From Brucella pseudintermedia (GTDB taxonomy: Bacteria > Pseudomonadota > Alphaproteobacteria > Rhizobiales > Rhizobiaceae): DNA of 64,000 nt. Positions 8,488 through 16,119 of the stretch are shown piece by piece. Numbering within the stretch: the stretch's first letter is position 1; each line of letters begins with the position of its first letter. The notes beneath the pieces are model-generated. The model saw only the letters and a program-made list of their open reading frames with translations. It was not told the origin of the DNA and did not search any database. The stretch lies in assembly GCF_042697365.1 (NCBI RefSeq), contig NZ_CP137605.1; one strand, written 5' to 3'. The translations under genes were made by a program, and so were the position numbers.

Positions 8488-9273
8488 CTAAAGCTCGATG
8501 CCCTGACGCCGCGCCATGATGGCGGTGATGCGTTCTGTGAGGATGCCTTTGAGGAGGATCACCACGAGACCCACGATGGCGTACCAGATTGCGACATTGA
8601 TGTGATAACCGGTTGAAACCGCGCCTTTTTTCTCAAGCTCAAGAAGGGCAACCAGCACGCCGCCCCAGACAAAATATTCACCCGGATTGATGTGCGGGAA
8701 AAGACCCAGCGGCGGGTGGACGTAGGACACGGCCGCATCATAGAAAGCCGGCTTGTGCTTCTCCTCAAGGAATGAACCGAACGTGTAGGCCATCGGGTTG
8801 GTCAGAAAGAAGACCGACAGAACCGGCAGAACCGTGTAGCGGGTCAACGCAATGCGCCCCGCGCTGCGTGCGATGCCATGGACGCGCTTTTCGCCGACCA
8901 GTTCCGTCACGGCATAAAACGCGGTCATCAGCACCACAAGTGTCGGAATGATGCCGGTGACAAATCCGGCAAAAACCTCGCCGCCTTTCTGGAATACGCC
9001 AATGAAGTGCTTGCCGATGGAGGCAAGCCAGCCGAGCTGCTCTTCCTGCTGGACGTTCTGAAGGCGTTCCTTGAACTGATCGACGGTAATTCCGCCGCTG
9101 CCAGCGTCGCCCGGTGCAGGGGCAGTTGCTTGCGCAAGCTGCAGAAGATCATTTCCCGCGTGCTCTGCGGCATGTTTGCCGTGCAGCGCGGCATCGGAAA
9201 TCATGCTGCCAGCCATGTGTATGGACTGCATCGTTGCGTCGGCATGTTGCGCCAACATCGTGACTATCGACAT
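8488..9273 (-). CDS. srlA: PTS glucitol/sorbitol-specific IIC component with N-terminal extension
   Basis: 261 residues when started at the ATG at 9273, which has an excellent GGAGGAG 3-9 bases upstream; a start further upstream is less likely. From about residue 80 it follows SrlA: FQKGGEVFAGFVTGIIPTLV, VLSVFFLTNPMAYTFGSFL, GLFPHINPGEYFVWGG and the C-terminal RITAIMARRQGIEL. E. coli SrlA has 187 residues and begins at this point. The extra N-terminal stretch of about 80 residues is rich in His and Ala and partly helical, of unknown function. It forms the membrane channel for the sugar alcohol together with SrlE. Confidence 0.9.
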   Translation of the reverse strand: MSIVTMLAQHADATMQSIHMAGSMISDAALHGKHAAEHAGNDLLQLAQATAPAPGDAGSGGITVDQFKERLQNVQQEEQLGWLASIGKHFIGVFQKGGEVFAGFVTGIIPTLVVLMTAFYAVTELVGEKRVHGIARSAGRIALTRYTVLPVLSVFFLTNPMAYTFGSFLEEKHKPAFYDAAVSYVHPPLGLFPHINPGEYFVWGGVLVALLELEKKGAVSTGYHINVAIWYAIVGLVVILLKGILTERITAIMARRQGIEL

Positions 9274-9310
9274 TGCTCCTCCTCGATTGCTTGTTTCAGG
9301 CAAGCAACTC

Positions 9311-9742
9311 CTATGCTCCCACTGCCTTCAGACCTTCGAGTTCGATCCCATCGGACTGGTCTCTTATGCGGCCGATCTGTTCTATCGCCTGTCTGGCGGC
9401 AGCCACCATTTCAGGCTTTCCTTCTCCGATCGCGGAATTATCCAGCAATGCGCCAAGGCGCATTCCCTCAAAGCCTTCGCGACGGATGAACTTTGCAAAG
9501 ACGGTCCGTCCGCTCATCTGGAGGAAGCGGCGCACGACGAGATTGCGATCTACGACGATCAGCACGATGACGCCTTTGCCGAAGCGTCCGCGCACATGCC
9601 CGGCGCCAACAAAACCATCCGAATATTTCGAAGTGATGCCCTTCATCACATCGGAATAGTGCTGCATCTGGAACCAGACGCCCAGCGACTGGAAGCCCCA
9701 CAGCAAGGCGAGCGCCAGCAAAGCCCATTGCCAGATAGCCAT
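9311..9742 (-). CDS. srlM: GutM/SrlM-family glucitol operon activator-like protein
   Basis: 143 residues. It starts with a membrane segment (IWQWALLALALLWGFQSLG) followed by the GutM-like core (FVGAGHVRGRFGKGVIVLIVVD, LVVRRFLQMSGRTVFAKF). In enterobacteria GutM is named an activator of the glucitol operon; its mechanism is unclear and the family is membrane-anchored. The start has GGAGGAG a few bases upstream. It is the first gene of the operon, 37 bp before srlA. Confidence 0.85.
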   Translation of the reverse strand: MAIWQWALLALALLWGFQSLGVWFQMQHYSDVMKGITSKYSDGFVGAGHVRGRFGKGVIVLIVVDRNLVVRRFLQMSGRTVFAKFIRREGFEGMRLGALLDNSAIGEGKPEMVAAARQAIEQIGRIRDQSDGIELEGLKAVGA

Positions 9743-9798
9743 TTTGTTCTCCTCCCACGAAGGGCGACCGGGATATTTTCCGGGTTCGCCTTTCGGTA

Positions 9799-9829
9799 AT
9801 TAGAGAACATTTGTCTTCTGGAATGTCAA
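9799..9829 (-). promoter_or_regulatory. Candidate sigma70-type promoter of the srl operon
   Basis: On the minus strand a perfect -35 hexamer TTGACA (9824-9829) is followed after 19 bases by TCTAAT (9799-9804); a 17-base spacing to TCTCTA is the alternative. It is about 57 bp before srlM. The AT-rich flank (9825-9845) could hold the SorC-family operator. This was found by eye only. Confidence 0.45.
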
Positions 9830-9924
9830 TATGTATAATTTTATCGCTGATGCAACGCGAATGAAGACTGACATTTCAATCCACTTCGCTTAATGTCGCT
9901 TTGAAACCGGAGGCCGTTCGCACC

Positions 9925-10557
9925 ATGGATTTGCTGCTTAGGGAACAAATGGCATCGATGCCCGACCTGCGTCATCGACTGCGTCAGCTGCGCTGGTTCA
10001 GGGCGACGTTCCGCAAGCATGCAAGTTTGCTGCATGAGCTCTACGGCGTTGAATACCACATCGATGAAAAGAAGCTCACCGAGGCGTTTCTGAACTGGGT
10101 GGAGCTGGTGGACCAGAACAAGCGTTTTGCCAAGGTGGACCGCAAGGATTTCATCACCTTCGCAGCCGGGCTGGTGCTGCGCGAACTGATCCGTCTGTCT
10201 CCGGCGAAGGCTGTTTCGCCGCCAAGTCATGCCGACGGTGACGCGGGTCGTCTGTACGAGATCGTGAGATTTTGGCCCGAGGGTTTTCTCTACACCAACT
10301 ATTGCATCTGCGCCATTGCGGCTGTGCAGGAACAGGAGTTCGGCACGGTCCCGGATATAGATCAATGCGCCGACGAGTTGCGTACATGGTGGTCATATAA
10401 GGAAAATATCGGCGAAATGCCCGGCTACGCGATTGCATTTCTCGACAAGTTTCTTGGCGGAGAGCCCAACTGGGTCATGCCTGATCTGGCATCCGCACGC
10501 GCAGCGGTGAAGCGTGCTCTGGGCGCGGATCAGCCGGTCACAAAAATCGAGAAATAG
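9925..10557 (+). CDS. Conserved-looking cytoplasmic protein of unknown function
   Basis: About 210 residues; family not recognised. No signal peptide or membrane segment. It is rich in aromatic residues, with the segments LRHRLRQLRWFRATFRKHAS, FLNWVELVDQNKRF and CADELRTWWSYKENIGEMPG. A TTG start at 9901 is possible, but GGAGG at 9908-9912 points to ATG at 9925. It is divergent from the srl operon and 200 bp upstream of prc on the same strand. Confidence 0.7.
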   Translation: MDLLLREQMASMPDLRHRLRQLRWFRATFRKHASLLHELYGVEYHIDEKKLTEAFLNWVELVDQNKRFAKVDRKDFITFAAGLVLRELIRLSPAKAVSPPSHADGDAGRLYEIVRFWPEGFLYTNYCICAIAAVQEQEFGTVPDIDQCADELRTWWSYKENIGEMPGYAIAFLDKFLGGEPNWVMPDLASARAAVKRALGADQPVTKIEK

Positions 10558-10757
10558 CCGCTGCCTTTCTCTACTGGAGAGGGAAGGCCGTTCAGGTGTC
10601 GCGGCTTTTGGTTGGAACAATCCGCCTTTTGGACATAATGTGGACGAAGCATTTTCCATTGCCCGTGAAAAGCGAAAACAGCTCTCACTGGCATGGACGG
10701 TTGCCAAAAAACCATATTTAGCCAACAAGGGTTGGAATTAAACGCTCGGCGTCAAGA

Positions 10758-12869
10758 ATGGAACATAACTTGAAACGCATCAAAATCGGCCTGGTTTGTC
10801 TCTTTCTGGCAGGTGTTTTGCCCGCGCATGCTCTCGAAGTCGGTCCGCCGGCCGTTTTGAAGCCTTCGCCGGAGCAGGTTCAAGCCGCTCATCTGACGGC
10901 AGAATTCCTGACGCGTTTCCATTATCGGCCCGTCCCGCTGGATGATGCCTTGTCGGTCCGGATCATGAACCGGTTCATCGATTCGCTGGACCCGGATCGG
11001 CTCATCTTTCTGCAGGCGGATGTCGACAAGTTCCTGACCGGCAGCAAGGAAATCGACGACGCCATCGGCCGTCAGGACCTGACTATTCCTTTTTCCATTT
11101 TCAGCGTCTACCAGATGCGCATCATCGAGCGCATGACGTTTGCACGTGGTCTGCTCAAGCAGAATTTCGATTTCAGCAAGCAGGAAGAATTCTCCATCGT
11201 GCGCGACAAGGAACCCTGGCCGCGGTCGAACGAGGAAAGCGACGACCTGTGGCGCAAGCGCGTCAAGAACGACTGGCTGCGTCTGAAGCTTGCCGGCAAG
11301 GACGATGCGACCATTCGCAAGACGCTCGACAAGCGTTACGAGAACTCCATCGAGCGCACGTATAAATACAAAAGCGACGATGCCTTTCAGTCCTTTATGG
11401 CGGCCTATACGACATCGGTCGATCCGCACACCGATTATTTCGGCGTAAAGGCTTCAGCCGAGTTCGATATTTCCATGAAGCTGTCGCTGGTTGGCATCGG
11501 CGCGGTGCTTCAGGAAAGGGACGACTATACGACGATCCGCGAACTTGTCGCCGGTGGGCCGGCGCAATCGTCGGGCAAGCTTGCGGTGGGCGACCGTATC
11601 ATCGGGGTAGGTCAGGGCAAAGACGGCCCGATCAAAGAAGTAATCGGAATGCGGCTCGATGAAGTTGTGCAGATGATCCGTGGTGACAAGGGATCGGTCG
11701 TGCGCCTCGACATTCTGCCAGCAGATGCCGGTGCCGATGGCAAGCACCATGTCATCACGCTGGTTCGCGACAAGATCAGTCTCGACAAGCAGGCTGCCAA
11801 GAAAACGATCCTTCCCGTGAAGGACGGAAATGTTACCCGCAAGATCGGGGTGATTACCCTCCCGGCGTTCTACGAAGATATTCAAGCGCGGCGGAAGGGC
11901 GACAAGAACTACAGGAGCGCCAGCCGCGATGTTGCCAAGCTGATTACCGAGCTGAAGCAGGATAAGGTTGATGGCGTCCTGGTCGATCTCCGCAACAATG
12001 GCGGCGGGTCACTGAGCGAGGCGATTGACCTGACTGGTCTGTTCGTGGGCAAGGGTCCGGTGGTCCAGCAACGCAACGCAAACGGCGAGGTCAAGGTCGA
12101 AAGCGATAATCTTCCCGCCCCAGCCTGGAAGGGACCGCTGGGCGTGCTTATCAATCGCGGCTCTGCCTCAGCCTCGGAAATCTTCGCTGCGGCAATACAG
12201 GATTACGGGCGTGGCGTGGTCATAGGCGAGCCAAGTTTCGGCAAGGGAACCGTGCAGACCGTGGTCGACCTCGACGAAGTGGCCAACAATCCCAAGCCTG
12301 AATATGGCGAGCTCAAATTTACAGTTGCCCAGTTCTTCCGTGTCGACGGTGGAACGACGCAGTTGCGCGGCGTGACGCCGGATATCAGCCTGCCTGGGCT
12401 CTTCGATCTCAAGCTTGTCGGTGAATCGAGCTTCGACAACGCTTTGCCGTGGACCCAGGTCTCCGCGGCGAAATACAAAGCCTCTGATGCCATAAAGGCA
12501 TTGTTGCCAAGGCTGCAAAATCTGCATGACGAGCGCGTGCAGAAATCCAGCGAGTTTCAGAACTTTGTGGAAGACGTGGCGGCGCTCAAGGCACAGCGCG
12601 AGAAAAAGGTCATTTCTCTCAACGAAACGGTGCGTCGCAATGAGATGACCGCGCAGGAAAATCGAGCCAAGGCGCGTGGAAAATCCAATGATGGTATTGA
12701 TACGCAGATTGACGATGGTCTGCAGTCAAACGAGCGAAGCCTGAGTGCGGACCTCGCAATCGAAAATAGCCGCAAGAACGCGACGGACGTTCTTCAGAAT
12801 GAAGCGGCGGCGATTGTCACCGATCTGGCTGTCCTGCAAGAGAAGGTGCCCGAACACGCTGCCAATTGA
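10758..12869 (+). CDS. prc: Carboxy-terminal (tail-specific) protease Prc/Tsp
   Basis: 703 residues, the size of Prc/Tsp (about 680). An N-terminal signal peptide (IGLVCLFLAGVLPAHA) sends it to the periplasm. A helical N-domain is followed by a PDZ domain (about 240-330; GIGAVLQERDDYTTIRELVA, KLAVGDRIIGVGQG) and an S41 peptidase domain with catalytic Ser in NRGSASASEIFAAA (about S470) and Lys in SFGKGTVQTV (about K495). A long charged C-terminal helical region ends the protein (DUF3340-like). It degrades misfolded or tagged periplasmic proteins and trims envelope proteins. It is the last host gene on the left before the prophage. Confidence 0.93.
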   Translation: MEHNLKRIKIGLVCLFLAGVLPAHALEVGPPAVLKPSPEQVQAAHLTAEFLTRFHYRPVPLDDALSVRIMNRFIDSLDPDRLIFLQADVDKFLTGSKEIDDAIGRQDLTIPFSIFSVYQMRIIERMTFARGLLKQNFDFSKQEEFSIVRDKEPWPRSNEESDDLWRKRVKNDWLRLKLAGKDDATIRKTLDKRYENSIERTYKYKSDDAFQSFMAAYTTSVDPHTDYFGVKASAEFDISMKLSLVGIGAVLQERDDYTTIRELVAGGPAQSSGKLAVGDRIIGVGQGKDGPIKEVIGMRLDEVVQMIRGDKGSVVRLDILPADAGADGKHHVITLVRDKISLDKQAAKKTILPVKDGNVTRKIGVITLPAFYEDIQARRKGDKNYRSASRDVAKLITELKQDKVDGVLVDLRNNGGGSLSEAIDLTGLFVGKGPVVQQRNANGEVKVESDNLPAPAWKGPLGVLINRGSASASEIFAAAIQDYGRGVVIGEPSFGKGTVQTVVDLDEVANNPKPEYGELKFTVAQFFRVDGGTTQLRGVTPDISLPGLFDLKLVGESSFDNALPWTQVSAAKYKASDAIKALLPRLQNLHDERVQKSSEFQNFVEDVAALKAQREKKVISLNETVRRNEMTAQENRAKARGKSNDGIDTQIDDGLQSNERSLSADLAIENSRKNATDVLQNEAAAIVTDLAVLQEKVPEHAAN

Positions 12870-13010
12870 AAGGCGAACTGCTGGGACCGCTTTCTCCGTT
12901 CCAGCATAGTACAAAGCCGATCGCGAATGGTTCGGTAGGTTTCGAGAACTGTTTGGCTTTTTCGGATTTGGATTGAATCTTCGAGAAGATAGTTCGCTTG
13001 AGAAACACCG

Positions 13011-13098
13011 ATGGTGAGTGATTTTAAGAACGGTCGTGCGCTTGTCCAGCAGCATCGCGTTGTTGCCCTTGATGCGATGAATGCGCTGGTGGGACGAA
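13011..13098 (+). pseudogene. N-terminal fragment of a phage gene, probably metallophosphoesterase, cut by IS
   Basis: An open frame from ATG at 13011 (MVSDFKNGRALVQQHRVVAL then DAMNALVGRM) runs straight into the left end of the IS at 13099. I think it belongs to the same gene as the fragment right of the IS (14380-14685), which has a calcineurin-type GHLH motif. The two fragments are in different frames and the middle, where the NHD motif should be, is missing. The link between the halves is inference. Confidence 0.4.
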
Positions 13099-13132
13099 TG
13101 ATCGGCCCCCACGGACGGGTCCAATTTGATTG

Positions 13133-14041
13133 TTAGTGCAATGATGGTCGCGGCGCCAGCGCGGGCGGCATTGCTGGTTGGGGTTGCAGGGCCGCCCGCG
13201 CGAATGCCGGGATGAAGACCTCGGGTGCCGGCGGCTTGTAGCCGAGCGATCCATGCGGACGCACGGTGTTGTAATGCCGCCGCCAGCTTTCCACGATGAT
13301 CCTGGCCTCTTTGAGCGTGTAGAAGATCTCGCCGTCGAGGAGTTCGTCGCGCAGGCGCGCGTTGAAGCTCTCGATGTAGCCGTTCTCCCATGGACTGCCG
13401 GGAGCGATGTAGGCGGTCTTCGCCCCGACTGCGGTGATCCAGTCCTGCACGGCCGTGGCGATGAACTCCGGGCCGTTGTCGGAGCGGATGTGCTCAGGCA
13501 CGCCGCGCAGGATGAAGAGATCGGACAGGACGTCGATGACGTCGGTGGAGTTGAGCTTGCGATCGATGCGGATCGCCAGCGCCTCATGCGTGAACTCGTC
13601 GATCACATTGAGCATGCGGTACTTCCTTCCGTCATGGGTTCGGTCCTCGACGAAGTCGTAGGACCAGACATGATTGGGCCGCTCGGCGCGCAGGCGGATG
13701 CATGATCCGTCGGCGAGCCAGAGCCGGCCTTTCTTCGGTTGTTTGGCTGGAACCTTCAGCCCCTCTTGCCGCCAGATGCGCTCGACCCGCTTGTCGTTGA
13801 CCACCCAGCCCATCTGGCTGCGCAGAAGCTCGGCGATCTTGCGATAGCCATAGCGGCCATAGCGGCGGGCCAATGCGACGATGTCCTCGGTCAGTTGCTG
13901 CTCGTCGTCCCGGCCGCGAGGAATACGCCGCTGCGTGGAGCGATGCTGCCCAAGCACGAGGCATACCCGGCGCTCCGACACGCGCTTCGGCAGAACCGAG
14001 CGAACATGGTCGATGCAGGCACGGCGACGCGAGGGGCTCAG
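13133..14041 (-). CDS. IS3-family transposase OrfB (DDE integrase domain), IS copy 1
   Basis: The catalytic subunit has the integrase-core DDE triad in HVWSYDFVEDRTHDG, HIRSDNGPEF and ENGYIESFNARLRDELLDGE, preceded by an HTH_21-like region (RRYGRYGYRKIAELLRSQMG). The reading frame begins at a CTG overlapping the orfA stop, which parallels the TTG in the same place in the second IS; the first ATG/GTG-type start is a GTG at 13981. IS3 elements usually make an OrfAB fusion by -1 frameshifting. The gene looks intact. Confidence 0.88.
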   Translation of the reverse strand: MSPSRRRACIDHVRSVLPKRVSERRVCLVLGQHRSTQRRIPRGRDDEQQLTEDIVALARRYGRYGYRKIAELLRSQMGWVVNDKRVERIWRQEGLKVPAKQPKKGRLWLADGSCIRLRAERPNHVWSYDFVEDRTHDGRKYRMLNVIDEFTHEALAIRIDRKLNSTDVIDVLSDLFILRGVPEHIRSDNGPEFIATAVQDWITAVGAKTAYIAPGSPWENGYIESFNARLRDELLDGEIFYTLKEARIIVESWRRHYNTVRPHGSLGYKPPAPEVFIPAFARAALQPQPAMPPALAPRPSLH

Positions 14042-14316
14042 AAGTTTCCCCGCGCAGCCTCCGTCAGGATCAGCTTGTCCAGCGTCAGATCGGCCACCGC
14101 CTTGCGAAGCCGTTCGTTCTCCTTCTGGAGATCCTTCAACTGCCGAAGCTGGTCACGGCTCATGCCGCCATATTGCTTACGCCACCGGTAGAACGTCAGC
14201 TCGGAAACGCCGATCTGGCGAACAGCATCCGCCATCGCCATGCCTTGGCCGCGCAAAACCTCAACCTGCCGAAGCTTCGTGACGATCTCGTCGGGCTTGT
14301 GTCGCTTGTTTGCCAT
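14038..14316 (-). CDS. IS3-family transposase OrfA, IS copy 1
   Basis: 92 residues with an HTH of the Tnp_1/IS3 type (KPDEIVTKLRQVEVLRGQGM, VSELTFYRWRKQYGG) and a leucine-zipper-like tail (LRQLKDLQKENERLRKAVAD). It binds the terminal repeats. Preceded by GGAGGACC. It overlaps the OrfB frame by 4 bases. Confidence 0.9.
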   Translation of the reverse strand: MANKRHKPDEIVTKLRQVEVLRGQGMAMADAVRQIGVSELTFYRWRKQYGGMSRDQLRQLKDLQKENERLRKAVADLTLDKLILTEAARGNF

Positions 14317-14379
14317 TGTGGTCCTCCTTCATGGTCAAAACCATACTTCAAGGTGGACCCGTTCAATGGGGGTGGATCA

Positions 14380-14685
14380 GCTGGCATGTTTCGAGAAATG
14401 TACGGCCGGAGCAAATATGCCTATGCGCACATCGGCCATTTGCATTCCGACGAAGGGCGCAAGTCCGGACTAATGTATGTCGAGCGCCACGAAACGCTGG
14501 CGGCTCCAGACGCATATGCTGCTGGCGGGGGCTGGCTTTCAGGCAGATCGGCGAAGGTTATCACCTACTCGAAGCTACACGGTGAAGTTTCCCGGCTGAC
14601 GCTACGGCCCGAAATGGTCAAGGGCGCGGCGCGTATGCCGGTGGCCGCAAATGATAACGTAGCGAGAGAGAGGAGGGCGGCATGA
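14380..14685 (+). pseudogene. C-terminal fragment of phage metallophosphoesterase-like gene
   Basis: The frame enters from the right IS end and reads AHIGHLHSDEGRKSGLM, then ETLAAPDAYAAGGGWLSGR and AKVITYSKLHGEVSRLT, stopping at 14685. The GHLH motif is the last metal-binding block of calcineurin-like phosphoesterases. No start codon or N-terminal half is attached. Its stop overlaps the next phage ATG (ATGA at 14682), the usual phage gene spacing. Confidence 0.5.
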
Positions 14686-14741
14686 TTAAAGGTAACAATG
14701 CCCCAATCTCAATGTTCCGAGAAGTGGCGCCACCCTGCTAG
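14682..14741 (+). pseudogene. Start of a phage gene, truncated after 19 codons
   Basis: The ATG overlaps the stop of the preceding fragment and is preceded by AGAGAGGAGGG, a strong ribosome binding site. The frame (MIKGNNAPISMFREVAPPC) stops after 19 codons, where the base composition becomes AT-rich. I read this as the 5' end of a phage gene cut by a deletion or insertion at about 14735. It could also be a genuine very short ORF. Confidence 0.35.
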
Positions 14742-14937
14742 TTCCGTAAGTATGCCCACGTCGGCTTAAGTCAGATTTGATTTCTGCCAAATTAGTCCAG
14801 TCGGCCAATGGCTCAGCAACGAATGAATAGTGCCTCAACAAGTATTTGGGTGGATTTTCATTATCATTTGTTACCACAAATATAAATTCAGAGCGATCAT
14901 TGGGGTATGTCGAACGATATTGTAACATTTTCTGCAT
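14686..14937 (-). CDS. Possible small foreign ORF in AT-rich patch
   Basis: 83 residues from ATG at 14937 (the frame stays open to about 15009). It contains NDRSEFIFVVTNDNENPPKY and LADWTNLAEIKSDLSRRG, which look like real protein. It lies on the opposite strand from all phage genes in an AT-rich patch (14750-14990), and there is no clear ribosome binding site. No family is recognised. It may be the remnant of an inserted gene. Confidence 0.3.
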   Translation of the reverse strand: MQKMLQYRSTYPNDRSEFIFVVTNDNENPPKYLLRHYSFVAEPLADWTNLAEIKSDLSRRGHTYGTSRVAPLLGTLRLGHCYL

Positions 14938-15125
14938 CTCAATTAAATGAGAGGATACTATACAATAGATCGCTCGATTCGACAAATATATAGCCGCGCC
15001 GCCCACCAAGCGGCGCTTTCACCACAAACACGAGGAAAGAACATGCTTGAAGAAGCAGAAGACTGCGCGGCGCGAGCGGCTGTTGAAGGGCGGCAGATGA
15101 GGTAGGCGGGAAGGATATAAGCCAC

Positions 15126-15506
15126 ATGCCAAAACCTTATAACGACAATGTGCCAGTTGCCCAGCAACCGGCACGCAAACCACTTGTCATCATCGAGTCG
15201 CCTTTCAGCGGTGACGTTGAGCGCAACAAGGCCTACGCCCGCTCCTGCCTGCTGGATAGCCTGCGGCGAGGCGAAGCACCGATCGCGAGCCACTTGCTGC
15301 ACACACAAGTGCTGGATGATTTGCGGCCGAATGAACGAGAGTTCGGCATCGAAGCTGGCCTTGCATGGTATCGAGTAGCGGAGAAATGCGTTGTCTATGA
15401 AGATTTCGGGATAAGCCGTGGCATGGCGGAAGGTACGGCGCGAGCGCGTAGCCATGGTGTACCGGTTGAATATCGGCGGTTAGAAGCATGGAGGGATGCG
15501 GCGTGA
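15126..15506 (+). CDS. DUF7768-like phage protein (nucleoside deoxyribosyltransferase-like fold)
   Basis: 126 residues. The core (LVIIESPFSGDVERNKAYAR, GEAPIASHLLHTQVLDDL, GIEAGLAWYRVAEKCVVYED, GISRGMAEGTARARSHG) is the pattern of DUF7768 phage proteins, which resemble nucleoside 2-deoxyribosyltransferases. The ESPF/GxxRN start and the YEDFGIS segment fit that fold. The substrate is unknown. Its stop overlaps the GTG of the next gene by four bases. Confidence 0.65.
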   Translation: MPKPYNDNVPVAQQPARKPLVIIESPFSGDVERNKAYARSCLLDSLRRGEAPIASHLLHTQVLDDLRPNEREFGIEAGLAWYRVAEKCVVYEDFGISRGMAEGTARARSHGVPVEYRRLEAWRDAA

Positions 15507-15799
15507 CCCCCTTCAACGTTGGCGATAAAGTCATCTGCATCGATGCCAAGGTCGGCTTCGAACAGTTCATCGAGATCAAGGAAGGTGAGGTCTACACCAT
15601 AAGCTGGATCGGCCCCTTCGATCACTACACGCAGGGCAGCTACATCGGCGTTCGTCTGAAAGGCGTCGATCGAGGAATCTGCCCGCAGTTCGGATATGAC
15701 AACCCGCCGTTCGCGGCGCGTCGGTATTCTTGCAGGATCTCACGCATGCGAGCTTTTCGAATGCAGAACAGCAGGATCTGCATCTCGTCAAGCACCTGA
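15503..15799 (+). pseudogene. Phage protein of unknown function, C-terminus replaced by portal-gene DNA
   Basis: A GTG start at 15503 overlaps the upstream stop. Up to about codon 72 the product reads like a phage protein (VTPFNVGDKVICIDAKVG, EVYTISWIGPFDHYTQGSY, DRGICPQFGYDNPPFAARRY). After that the frame reads through portal-gene DNA in the wrong frame (CRISRMRAFRMQ...) and stops. The true 3' end has been lost in a deletion that joins it to the portal gene at about 15715-15724. Confidence 0.55.
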
Positions 15800-16119
15800 T
15801 CATGCAATGGGCCAAGGCGCTCGAAGATGAGATGAATTTGAAAATCTTCGAGGTTGCTGGCGGCACTCGCTACATCCGCCACAATCTGGACGGGCTTCTC
15901 CGCGGCGACTTCAAGAGCCGCATGGACGGTTATGGGGTGGCAATCCAAAACGGGATCCGGACACCAGATGAAGTGCGTTCTCTGGAAAACTTGCCAGCAA
16001 AGGGCGGGGCGGCGGATCAGCTTCATATTCAGGGCGCCACCGTCCCGTTGGGGACGCAACCGGCGATAGCTCAACCCCCTGCCAACGACAATTCTGTTGA
16101 GGAAAATGCTGCAGCATGA
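15721..16119 (+). pseudogene. C-terminal fragment of HK97-family phage portal protein
   Basis: The frame reads VFLQDLTHASFSNAEQQDLH, then VKHLIMQWAKALEDEMNLKI, RYIRHNLDGLLRGDFKSRMD and IRTPDEVRSLENLPAKGG, which is the C-terminal third of an HK97 portal protein (normally about 400 residues). The preceding two thirds, and the terminase genes that should come before, are absent. The stop overlaps the ATG of the protease gene. No start codon belongs to it, so it is probably not translated properly. Confidence 0.8.

Larger units (their letters stand above)
13099..14379 (-). mobile_element. IS3-family (IS407-type) insertion sequence, copy 1
   Basis: Imperfect terminal inverted repeats: the left end starts TGATCGGCCCCCACGGACGG and the right end read inward starts TGATCCACCCCCATTGAACG. 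Both contain ACGGGTCCA within the first 30 bases. Length 1281 bp, with orfA and orfB on the minus strand. The four bases outside each end are CGAA and GCTG, so no target duplication is seen, which suggests that a deletion removed one flank. Confidence 0.88.

Noticed and set aside
12870..13010. Possible attL or promoter region between prc and the prophage
   Set aside because: No copy of the tRNA-Thr 3' sequence, no clear palindrome and no gene found by eye; left unassigned.
13095..14383. Target-site duplication around IS copy 1
   Set aside because: Adjacent tetramers are CGAA and GCTG; shifting the ends by one or two bases does not create a match.
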